A stretch of DNA of 10,174 bases, from positions 1 to 10,174 of the forward strand of contig JBCDIQ010000207.1 of assembly GCA_039024295.1 (NCBI GenBank), given 5' to 3'. The notes beneath the pieces are model-generated. The model was not told where the DNA came from, made no database searches, and saw only the letters and a program-made list of their open reading frames with translations. Within the stretch, counting starts at the first letter, position 1. Each line of letters starts with the position of its first letter. Source of the DNA: JBCDIQ01 sp039024295 (GTDB lineage Bacteria; Bacteroidota; Bacteroidia; J057). Of this stretch, positions 1 through 6,339 are shown in pieces. The position numbers and the translations under genes are program-made.

Positions 1-408
1 CAGAAATCTTTAGTTTCCGCTTTAACTGCTAACTCCAAGACCTTGACTGACATGTTCGAGGCCAATCGTGAGGCTTACACCAGCGCAACTCGTGAAATGT
101 TCACCGAGTACTTCCAAAAGTACCAGGAGCTGTTTGCCATTCCTGAATTAGGAGATTCTCCTCAGGAAGCATGGAGCCAAATGCCTGAGACTTACAAAAA
201 GTATACTGAGTTGCAAGCAAGCTTTGTAAACGATGTAATGAAACTGGCTACTGATTCTGCTGATCGCTTCAGCGTAGATAATCAGAAAGAATCCTTCGAA
301 GTACTCACCAGCACCGTTAAGGCTAGCTACGAGGAATTCGAAAAGTATGCGAACGAAAACGTTCGTATCATCCAAGAGAATTTTGTACCGAAGGTGTCTG
401 CTAACTAA
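1..408 (+). CDS. Phasin-like helical protein (5' end missing)
   Basis: The frame is open from base 1 to the TAA at 406-408, giving about 135 visible residues. The true start lies upstream, so an internal TTG or ATG near 43-52 should not be taken as the start. The protein is almost wholly helical, rich in Glu, Lys, Ala, Phe and Tyr, with amphipathic stretches, no membrane segment and no Cys. A mid-protein segment (AWSQMPETYKKYTEL) and the C-terminal helices (SYEEFEKYANENVRIIQENF) look like phasins, the small proteins coating polyhydroxyalkanoate granules. This is a judgement from composition and spacing only; other coiled or amphipathic proteins could look alike. It ends in a strong terminator 45 bases downstream, so it is not cotranscribed with the histidine kinase that follows. 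Confidence 0.75.
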   Translation, partial: QKSLVSALTANSKTLTDMFEANREAYTSATREMFTEYFQKYQELFAIPELGDSPQEAWSQMPETYKKYTELQASFVNDVMKLATDSADRFSVDNQKESFEVLTSTVKASYEEFEKYANENVRIIQENFVPKVSAN

Positions 409-452
409 GCGACCTTCTTGTTTCTTCCATGGTTCATAGTTTAGTATGTAAT

Positions 453-483
453 AGTGCCGTCTCTTGACGGCACTGTTTTTTTT
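453..483 (+). terminator. Intrinsic terminator after the phasin-like gene
   Basis: A perfect 9-bp stem AGTGCCGTC (453-461) / GACGGCACT (466-474) with a TCTT loop is followed by one G and eight T residues (476-483). This is a classic Rho-independent terminator, 45 bases after the stop codon of the upstream gene. Confidence 0.95.
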
Positions 484-543
484 GTAAAAAGAGGAACAAA
501 AAAATCGGCTTTCAATCCACCTATATCCACGTTCATCCCCTTT

Positions 544-576
544 TTTGAGGAATCCAGCACCTTAGTTGTATATTAA
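544..576 (+). promoter_or_regulatory. Possible Bacteroidota-type promoter for the histidine kinase
   Basis: TTTG at 544-547 and TATATTAA at 569-576 are separated by 21 bases, resembling the Bacteroidota -33 TTTG / -7 TAnnTTTG arrangement. The last two bases of the -7 box deviate. The ATG at 586 lies about ten bases downstream, which would give a very short leader; no Shine-Dalgarno sequence is visible. This is a weak match found by eye. Confidence 0.3.
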
Positions 577-585
577 CATTAATAT

Positions 586-2583
586 ATGATAAGGGTATCC
601 AGGTGTAAAAGTGTCCTGTTGATTTGGGCAATAGGTTGGGTAGGCATTTTGTATGGACAAAATGCGACTTCTTCCATGGCTTCAAATTCCCTGGCAATAG
701 CTCAACTGCTTGAAAAAGCAGAGATAAATCTCGGCGCTAATCCTGGGCTTTCTCTCCGTCAAAGCTTTGAGGTCCTTTCCCTTATCAATCAAAAGTCCAA
801 TAATTTTCCTCAAAAAGACGATTATCGGTTCAGGGCACTGATTATCTCAGGGGATGCTTACCTGGGCTTGGGGTCTTTGAGAAAAGCTAAACGCCAGTAT
901 GTGCTAGCAGAAGACATCGCCAGTTCTTCCCTTACTCTTGCGGAGCAAAAAATTGTGGTAAGTCGTTTGAAGGAACTAAAACAATCCCGAATGGCTTGGC
1001 TGAATAATGTTACTGGAATAGTTGATTCTGTAAAACTTGGAGAAACGCTCAGGGAAGGTTCCTACAAGGTCGATCGGATGGCACAAGAACGGGTGGCTGC
1101 TGCTCATGTTAAGGCCAATAACTATGAAAAAGCCATTGAACGCTATTTGTATGTGGCCAAACTGGATCTGACACATCGTGATACCCTCCATGCAGCCAAA
1201 ATGTACACCTATGCCGCAGAAACAGCCAATAAATGGGGAAATACGGATGTAGCAAACAGGTATTTTGCAGTGGTGGGAGAACTCTTGCCATCTACTCGGG
1301 TGGATGTACCTGAAATTGTAGCGGTAGAAGTACCCGCAAAATTACCCCCACCTAGGGTAGAACTCCCAGACAAATTCCCTGTCTTGCATGCGCCATTAGA
1401 ACCGGAGGTTACAGGTGCATCTTTTAAAAGAGCCAGCAACCCCTCAGGAAGCCCTGCCATTGATCCCTATGCTGAATTAAGGGCCGAACTCTCGAGGTAC
1501 AGAGAAGATTCGTTTGTAGCTGCCTTATTGATTCGCCAAACTTCTCAGCAAATTGACTCGCTGGAACAGGTGCAGGTAATTAAGCAACTGGAAATTGCCC
1601 GTAAGGCAGAGGAACTCAAACGAGAACAGGAGCGAAAGCGAACCCTTCTTTTGGGGTTAGGACTTGCGTTGCTATTATTGGGGATGTCCTTATACTTCTG
1701 GCTGACCAAGCGCAAAGCCCACAAAGACTTACAGGTCACCTACAAAGAGCTAGCAGAAACCCATCAGCAACTGAAATCTGCCCAATTGAAGCTGGTAGAA
1801 CAGGAAAAAATGGCCTCCCTTGGGCAGTTAACAGCTGGTATTGCCCATGAGATCAATAACCCGATTAACTTCATTTCAGGTAACATTTCCCCCCTAAGGC
1901 GAGATTTGGAGGACATCCAGCACCTCTTAGAACAGTACCAAGAAGCAGTAAAAGGAGGAGAATTGGAACAACAGTTTGCTTCCCTAAATGAGTCAGCTGA
2001 TTTGGAATTTGTGCTTGAAGAAATTCGAGATTTGCTGTTTGGAATAGAGGAAGGTACCGTCCGAACCACGGAAATTATCAAGGGACTTCGCAATTTTTCT
2101 CGTTTGGACGAAAGCAGCCTGAAAGATTTTGACATCCATCAGGGCTTGGACTCCACCTTGGTGTTATTGAACAACAAACTGAAAGACCGGGTCACGGTAG
2201 AGAAGTCTTATGGAGAATTGCCCCTACTAGAAGGATTCCCGGGAAAAATCAACCAGGTGTTGATGAATGTGCTCAACAATGCCATTCAGGCCATTCCTTC
2301 AGATGAAAAGGGACACATACAGCTAACTACCCGGCAATTAGAGGAGGAAATAGAGGTTGAAATACAAGATTCAGGAAAAGGAATTCCAGAGGAACAGATT
2401 GGGAAAATATTCGACCCCTTTTTTACCACCAAAGAAGTCGGGGAAGGGACTGGTTTGGGACTTTCCATCAGTAAAGGCATCATGGAGCAGCACCAGGGAG
2501 ATATTTTCGTGAAAAGTGAGGAAGGTACAGGAACAACTATTACCTTAAGGCTTCCAATCAAGCAACAAGAAGCTATCAGTTAA
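586..2583 (+). CDS. TPR-type sensor histidine kinase
   Basis: A 665-residue two-component kinase. A signal-peptide-like segment (about 9-25, ending in GQ) exports the N-terminal half. Residues about 30-240 are helical and TPR-like (for example A-x2-K-x-NNYEKAIERYLYVAKL near 167-193). A Pro-rich linker follows (about 243-285), then a charged coiled coil and one membrane segment (353-373). The cytoplasmic part has a coiled coil (about 380-413), the HisKA H-box AHEINNP with phospho-acceptor His421, and a HATPase_c domain: N-box Asn565, G1 box D595-S-G-K-G599, an FDPFF F-box, and G2 box GTGLGL at 621-626. All catalytic motifs are intact. There is no receiver domain and no response regulator beside it, so it is an orphan kinase whose partner and signal are unknown. 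The H-box class (HEINNPI) resembles NtrB/DctB-type kinases. Confidence 0.92.
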   Translation: MIRVSRCKSVLLIWAIGWVGILYGQNATSSMASNSLAIAQLLEKAEINLGANPGLSLRQSFEVLSLINQKSNNFPQKDDYRFRALIISGDAYLGLGSLRKAKRQYVLAEDIASSSLTLAEQKIVVSRLKELKQSRMAWLNNVTGIVDSVKLGETLREGSYKVDRMAQERVAAAHVKANNYEKAIERYLYVAKLDLTHRDTLHAAKMYTYAAETANKWGNTDVANRYFAVVGELLPSTRVDVPEIVAVEVPAKLPPPRVELPDKFPVLHAPLEPEVTGASFKRASNPSGSPAIDPYAELRAELSRYREDSFVAALLIRQTSQQIDSLEQVQVIKQLEIARKAEELKREQERKRTLLLGLGLALLLLGMSLYFWLTKRKAHKDLQVTYKELAETHQQLKSAQLKLVEQEKMASLGQLTAGIAHEINNPINFISGNISPLRRDLEDIQHLLEQYQEAVKGGELEQQFASLNESADLEFVLEEIRDLLFGIEEGTVRTTEIIKGLRNFSRLDESSLKDFDIHQGLDSTLVLLNNKLKDRVTVEKSYGELPLLEGFPGKINQVLMNVLNNAIQAIPSDEKGHIQLTTRQLEEEIEVEIQDSGKGIPEEQIGKIFDPFFTTKEVGEGTGLGLSISKGIMEQHQGDIFVKSEEGTGTTITLRLPIKQQEAIS

Positions 2584-2667
2584 CAGTACTCAGTTTACAG
2601 CACTCAGTTTTCAGTTGGGAAAATGGAATTTTTGCTACTGTAAACTGAACACCGAAAACCGTACACC
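2583..2667 (+). repeat. Tandem 14-bp repeats with an inverted copy
   Basis: ACAGTACTCAGTTT (2583-2596) is followed directly by ACAGCACTCAGTTT (2597-2610), a 13/14 match, and then a partial unit TCAGTT. CAGTTTACAG at 2591-2600 has an exact inverted copy CTGTAAACTG at 2638-2647. The right arm continues (about 2648-2667) with a degenerate version of the same unit in reverse. The first unit begins on the last base of the kinase stop codon. The structure could fold into a long imperfect hairpin between the kinase and dehydrogenase genes. There is no T-tract, so it is not a standard terminator. Confidence 0.75.
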
Positions 2668-2687
2668 CTATTCTAATTTTTCCTCTC

Positions 2688-3908
2688 ATGCTCAAACGCT
2701 ACGCGACCCCCAAGCTAGGTGGATTATACCCACGAGTTCAGCAATTTTTACAAACCTACATTTATCCGATAGAACTGGAACTTATGCGGATGTCGGCAAA
2801 GGAGATAGAAGAAAAATTACGGGGGTTTCGACCTGCCATTCAAGAGATGGGGGCCTGGAATCCTTACCTTTCGGCGCATCACGGAGGCCCTGGGCTAAGC
2901 CTAACGGAAGTAGGGCAATTGGGTGCCTTGTTAGGAAGTACGCCCTTTGGGCATTTGACCTTTAATTGTCAGGCACCGGATGCAGGGAACATAGAATTGT
3001 TGCTGGAACATGGAACGAAAGAGCAGCAAGCGCAATTTCTGGAGCCTTTGTTGAAAGGAGATAAGCGGAGTTGTTTTTCCATGACGGAGCCTGATTATGC
3101 CGGATCCAATCCGGTGAACATGGGCACCACCGCTTTACTAGACGGGGATGAATACGTGATCCGTGGCCATAAATGGTTTACCTCCTCAGCAGATGGGGCT
3201 GCATTCGCCATCGTGATGGCGATCACCAATCCGGAGGCAGATAATCCGTATCGCAGGGCAAGCATGATTTTGGTTCCAACAGATACTCCCGGGTTCGAGC
3301 TGGTTCGGAACATTTCTGTGATGGGGCATCCAGGCGATGGCTGGCACAGCCATGCGGAGATTCGGTACCATGAGGTCCGAGTGCCCAGGCATTTTTTGTT
3401 GGGAGAGGAAGGAAGCGGCTTTCAATTAGCACAGGAACGTCTGGGACCGGGCAGAATCCACCATTGCATGCGTTGGTTGGGGATCTGTGAGCGGGCATTT
3501 GACCTGATGTGCAAGCGGGTGGCCATACGAGAAATTGGAAAAGGGCAGGTGTTGGGGGACAAACAAATGGTCCAGGCCTGGATTGCGGAAAGCCGGGCAG
3601 AAATTGATGCCGCAAGGTTGCTGGTACTGGAAACGGCTGCCAAGATCGAAGATGAGGGGCAGCGAGCTGCATCAGCATCTATTTCTGCTATCAAGTTTTT
3701 TGTGGCGGGAGTATTGCAAAAGGTCCTGGATCGGGCTGTACAGGCTCACGGGGCACTTGGGGTTACCGATGACACCCTGCTTTCTTACTGGTACAGAGAG
3801 GAAAGAGCCGCCCGGATTTATGACGGTCCTGACGAGGTTCACAAGTCCTCACTCGCCCGAAAGATTCTCAAACCCTATAGAATGGGGAAAATTCAGGCAA
3901 AGGCTTGA
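2688..3908 (+). CDS. Acyl-CoA dehydrogenase, ACAD10/ACAD11 (LvaC)-like
   Basis: A 406-residue flavoenzyme of the usual acyl-CoA dehydrogenase length. It has an N-terminal helical domain (about 1-125), a beta domain opening with FSMTEP (130-135), and a C-terminal helical domain. The signatures GRIHHCMR (255-262) and YDGPDEVH (378-385) are those of the ACAD10/ACAD11 branch rather than of the short- or medium-chain enzymes. The position where medium-chain dehydrogenase carries its catalytic Glu is Asp379 here. In mammals and in the Pseudomonas levulinate pathway this branch acts with a kinase on 4-hydroxyacyl-CoAs and turns the 4-phospho intermediate toward beta-oxidation. A matching kinase lies two genes downstream, so a similar role is inferred; simple acyl-CoA oxidation is the alternative. 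The start at 2688 gives the full N-terminal helix; a later Met would cut into it. Confidence 0.92.
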   Translation: MLKRYATPKLGGLYPRVQQFLQTYIYPIELELMRMSAKEIEEKLRGFRPAIQEMGAWNPYLSAHHGGPGLSLTEVGQLGALLGSTPFGHLTFNCQAPDAGNIELLLEHGTKEQQAQFLEPLLKGDKRSCFSMTEPDYAGSNPVNMGTTALLDGDEYVIRGHKWFTSSADGAAFAIVMAITNPEADNPYRRASMILVPTDTPGFELVRNISVMGHPGDGWHSHAEIRYHEVRVPRHFLLGEEGSGFQLAQERLGPGRIHHCMRWLGICERAFDLMCKRVAIREIGKGQVLGDKQMVQAWIAESRAEIDAARLLVLETAAKIEDEGQRAASASISAIKFFVAGVLQKVLDRAVQAHGALGVTDDTLLSYWYREERAARIYDGPDEVHKSSLARKILKPYRMGKIQAKA

Positions 3909-3934
3909 CAAAATCCGTTTTATGCCTAACTTTC
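3905..3934 (+). promoter_or_regulatory. Possible internal promoter before the small gene
   Basis: TTG at 3905-3907, overlapping the dehydrogenase stop, and TAACTTTC at 3927-3934 are 19 bases apart. They match the Bacteroidota TTG-N19-TAnnTTTG pattern except for the last base. Transcription would begin about 25 bases before the ATG at 3966. This could let the small gene, kinase and barrel be expressed without the dehydrogenase. It was found by eye and is unsupported by other signals. Confidence 0.3.
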
Positions 3935-3965
3935 GCTGTAGTTTCATCTTGCAAATGCTTGTTAC

Positions 3966-4421
3966 ATGGAAGTTTTTCAGGTCAAACCGTTGGAAGGTAT
4001 CGGAAAAATAAAACTGGGAATGGACCAGGAATCAGTCACAAAACTGATGGGAGCCAGCGAGGAGACCGAGTTGGAAGGAACCCAGATGTACAGCTACTTT
4101 GACGGAGGATTTCAGGTGTTTTTTGACGAGGAAGGGAAAGTGGAATTCATCGAACTGCTACGCAACTCAGGTTTTCAGGCAGAAGCCTTCGGATGTAGTA
4201 TCTTTGATACCCCAGCTGCTGATGTCCTGAAAGTAGTTTCCCAAGAAGCAGACTACAATCCGAACGACCTTGAAGTAGGCTATTCTTACGTTTTCCATGA
4301 ACTGGAATTCAGTCTTTGGCGACCTTCTATTCCCGAAAACGAGTCGGATGAAGAAGGAAAATACTTTTCGACTATTGGAATTGGGAACCAAGGCTACTAC
4401 AGTGAGACGAGCAAGGCATGA
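3966..4421 (+). CDS. Unrecognised small acidic protein coupled to the kinase
   Basis: A 151-residue acidic cytoplasmic protein without signal peptide or membrane segment. ATG 3966 is the only start, because a TAG at 3939-3941 closes the frame upstream. It opens with G-I-G-K-I-K-L-G-M (11-19) followed by a helix ending in LMG. This recalls the 'GxGxIxLGMtxeeV...lG' pattern of small two-repeat proteins found among stand-alone and immunity-like proteins. A second similar unit (GCSIFDTPAADVLKVV) follows, and the C-terminus has IGIGNQGYY. I cannot name the family. Its stop overlaps the kinase start by four bases (ATGA), so translation of the two is probably coupled. It sits between the two enzymes, where an accessory protein for the kinase would fit, but it does not visibly resemble the Pseudomonas partner LvaB. 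Confidence 0.85.
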   Translation: MEVFQVKPLEGIGKIKLGMDQESVTKLMGASEETELEGTQMYSYFDGGFQVFFDEEGKVEFIELLRNSGFQAEAFGCSIFDTPAADVLKVVSQEADYNPNDLEVGYSYVFHELEFSLWRPSIPENESDEEGKYFSTIGIGNQGYYSETSKA

Positions 4422-5497
4422 GTACCGCCGGCAAAGACACCGGGGAAGTCAGAAAAGGAGAAGAATTCAGCCTTGAAGAGTTAAATGCCTTTCTATCCAA
4501 ATATGTACCTGAAGTGGGCAAGGTTCGGGAGGTAAATCAATTCACAGGAGGGTTTTCCAACCTTACGTATCAGCTCATTTCAGAAAAAGGAAAGTTCGTT
4601 CTTCGGCGGCCCCCCAAAGGCGCAAACATTCAATCTGCTCATGACATGGGGCGGGAGTACCGGATTCTGCGCTTATTAGAAGGGACCTACCCTTTTATCC
4701 CAAAGCCTGTAACAGCTTGTGACGATCCGGAAGTCATTGGAGCGCCCTTTTTCATCATGGAGCAGGTAGAAGGGGTAATCCTTCGTAACAAACTGCCGGA
4801 GGGAATGGAGCTAGGCGCAGACTTTTTTGCCCATTTGGGCCAAAGTACGATCGAGCATTTGGTTGGGTTACATCAGGTGGACCTGAAGGCAAAGCCTGAA
4901 CTGACAGCTTTTGGCAAGCCAGACGGCTATGTAGATCGCCAAGTATCGGGTTGGATCAAGCGATATCACAAAGCGAAGACAGATGATATTACCGATATGG
5001 AGGAGTTGGAGGAATGGTTAAACGAATATCAACCCAGGGAGCAGGCACCTGCATTTCTTCATAACGACTATAAATTTGACAACCTGGTTCTTACTCCCGA
5101 ATTGGATGGCACCATCAGGGCCGTGCTTGACTGGGAAATGGCCACTGTGGGTGATCCATTGATGGACCTGGGCACCACTTTGTCGTATTGGACAGAGGCC
5201 CGTGACCCAAATCCTGCCATGCAAATGTTTGGTCTCACACATCTGGCAGGCAATTTGCACAGACAAGACGTAGTGGCATATTATGCTGAAAAAAGTAACC
5301 GTCAGGTAGGTGAAATGCTCTTTTATTATGTGTTTGCTACCTACAAACTAGCCGTGATCGCCCAACAGATTTATGCGCGCTACAAAAAAGGATTAACACG
5401 AGACCCTCGCTTTGGTGGCCTGATCCATATCGTTAGAGCTTCTGCCCAAAACGGAATGATGGCAATCAAATTCAACCGGGTCGGAGATTTTTATTGA
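4418..5497 (+). CDS. APH-fold kinase, ACAD10/11 N-terminal (LvaA)-like
   Basis: A 359-residue member of the aminoglycoside/choline phosphotransferase fold. The N-lobe has a Gly-rich loop (FTGGFSNLTY, about 43-52) and the strand FVLRRPPKG. The C-lobe has the Brenner-type catalytic loop H215-N-D217-Y-K-F-D-N222 and the metal-binding motif L-D238-W-E, followed by GDPLMDLG. All key residues are present. FVLRRPP, LDWEMATVGDP and the length match the kinase half of mammalian ACAD11 and the stand-alone 4-hydroxyacyl-CoA kinase LvaA, not antibiotic-resistance enzymes. The likely reaction is ATP-dependent phosphorylation of a 4-hydroxyacyl-CoA, the product then going to the dehydrogenase encoded upstream. 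The gene starts on the ATGA overlap with the small gene, and the beta-barrel gene begins four bases after its stop. The exact substrate is unknown. Confidence 0.92.
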   Translation: MSTAGKDTGEVRKGEEFSLEELNAFLSKYVPEVGKVREVNQFTGGFSNLTYQLISEKGKFVLRRPPKGANIQSAHDMGREYRILRLLEGTYPFIPKPVTACDDPEVIGAPFFIMEQVEGVILRNKLPEGMELGADFFAHLGQSTIEHLVGLHQVDLKAKPELTAFGKPDGYVDRQVSGWIKRYHKAKTDDITDMEELEEWLNEYQPREQAPAFLHNDYKFDNLVLTPELDGTIRAVLDWEMATVGDPLMDLGTTLSYWTEARDPNPAMQMFGLTHLAGNLHRQDVVAYYAEKSNRQVGEMLFYYVFATYKLAVIAQQIYARYKKGLTRDPRFGGLIHIVRASAQNGMMAIKFNRVGDFY

Positions 5498-5501
5498 GAC
5501 C

Positions 5502-5990
5502 ATGAAAAAAATTACCACTTTCATTGGAGCTTTGTTGCTGCTCAGCAGCGGATATGCCCAAACCCCCAACAGCGTATTTTTAGAAGTGGGTGGCTACACC
5601 CGCATCTATTCTGTCAACTATGCCCGGCAAATCGCCCAGGTTGGCAATCGTGCATTTTTCTTCCGGGGGGGACTCGGATTTGATGGAACTGAAGTCAGCA
5701 TTCCCCTTGCAGGAACCTTTACGATGAACTTTTCAGGCCATCACCTACTGCTGGGAGCTGGAGCAACCATGGTTCGCCGCCGTAAAACAGAATGGACCAT
5801 CGCTGGAAGCGATACCTATATTTACTACACCACCGAGGTGGGATATCGATTCCGCCTGCCCGGCAAGCCGTGGTTTCTGGGGGCAAGCCTGTATCCCAAA
5901 TTCAAAACGGATCCAGAACCCGGAAACTTCCTGCCCAACGAGCGTAAATACCTGATGAGCATTGGGGCGCATGCAGGGTATTCTTTTTAG
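5502..5990 (+). CDS. Small outer-membrane beta-barrel protein
   Basis: A 162-residue exported protein. A Sec signal peptide covers residues 1-20 (lysines, a hydrophobic core, ending YAQ). The mature part alternates polar and hydrophobic/aromatic residues in short strands rich in Gly and Tyr (for example SVFLEVGGYTRIYSVNYA, HHLLLGAGATMV, YIYYTTEVGYRF) and ends in a terminal Phe (HAGYSF), as outer-membrane barrels do. About eight strands fit the length. It begins four bases after the kinase stop and is almost certainly cotranscribed with it. No specific family is recognised, and Bacteroidota genomes hold many such barrels of unknown role. It might be a small channel linked to the pathway or merely a passenger in the operon. 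Confidence 0.85.
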   Translation: MKKITTFIGALLLLSSGYAQTPNSVFLEVGGYTRIYSVNYARQIAQVGNRAFFFRGGLGFDGTEVSIPLAGTFTMNFSGHHLLLGAGATMVRRRKTEWTIAGSDTYIYYTTEVGYRFRLPGKPWFLGASLYPKFKTDPEPGNFLPNERKYLMSIGAHAGYSF

Positions 5991-6051
5991 GAGAATCTAG
6001 GTTTTAACTGTCTCTTGCTAGCTGCTATGGGATCAAACCTCGTAGATCAAC

Positions 6052-6088
6052 TTTCGTTATTAGATTAACCATTTCGTTGTTAGCTTAA
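6052..6088 (+). repeat. 17-bp tandem repeat before the antitoxin gene
   Basis: TTTCGTTATTAGATTAA (6052-6068) and TTTCGTTGTTAGCTTAA (6072-6088) match at 15 of 17 positions. They are spaced 20 bases start to start, two helical turns, and end three bases before the antitoxin ATG. Each copy contains a TAnnTTAA box resembling a -7 element. Position and spacing suit an operator for an autoregulated toxin-antitoxin operon, which is inference. Confidence 0.6.
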
Positions 6089-6091
6089 AAA

Positions 6092-6337
6092 ATGAAAGGT
6101 TCATCAGATTTACGTAAAACAATTCTGGTTGGCTTGAAAGGCCTGCCTGAGTCAAGTCTGCTAGAAATTGCAGAATATATCTTCTTTGTTCGCCAAAAAA
6201 CACTGAGTCCTACTCAGTTCCAGGAACAATTTGCGAAGTCGTTGATGGCTGAAGAATTGTCTATGCTTAATAAATCAGAAGCCAGTCATTTAGAAGAAGA
6301 ATTTCAAAATTACCAAGATCGCTTTCCAAAGGAGTAG
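6092..6337 (+). CDS. VapB-like antitoxin
   Basis: An 81-residue small protein read in full from ATG 6092. The N-terminal half (ILVGLKGLPESSLLEIAEYIFFVRQK) is the helical pattern seen in small Bacteroidota antitoxins paired with PIN toxins. The C-terminal half is acidic (HLEEEFQNYQ) and would wrap the toxin. The toxin gene follows after two bases, the usual antitoxin-first order. Family membership is inferred from size, layout and the neighbouring PIN remnant; I do not see a clear AbrB or ribbon-helix-helix signature. The reading frame is intact although the toxin is broken, so this may be a leftover or an antidote to related toxins elsewhere. The segment is more AT-rich than its neighbours, consistent with acquisition. 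Confidence 0.75.
   Translation: MKGSSDLRKTILVGLKGLPESSLLEIAEYIFFVRQKTLSPTQFQEQFAKSLMAEELSMLNKSEASHLEEEFQNYQDRFPKE
6328..6334 (+). promoter_or_regulatory. Shine-Dalgarno site for the toxin
   Basis: AAAGGAG lies five bases before ATG 6340 and overlaps the end of the antitoxin gene. It is the clearest ribosome binding site in a window where most genes lack one. It fixes 6340 as the original toxin start. Confidence 0.6.
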
Positions 6338-6339
6338 GA

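Noticed and set aside
1764..2135. A 123-codon minus strand frame inside the histidine kinase gene
   Set aside because: It is antisense to the HisKA region and Ser/Cys-rich, as expected for the complement of helical coding sequence.
2615..2965. A 116-codon + strand frame across the start of the dehydrogenase gene
   Set aside because: It overlaps the clear dehydrogenase frame, and its protein is low-quality (Arg/Ser/Pro-rich without motif). It is a shadow frame.
3223..3678. A 151-codon minus strand frame inside the dehydrogenase gene
   Set aside because: It lies fully antisense to a conserved enzyme, is Pro/Cys/His-rich and has no recognisable domain; a shadow of the coding bias.
4418..5497. 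Antibiotic-resistance aminoglycoside phosphotransferase
   Set aside because: The fold is shared, but FVLRRPP, LDWEMATVGDP and the neighbouring ACAD10/11-type dehydrogenase point to the acyl-CoA kinase branch.
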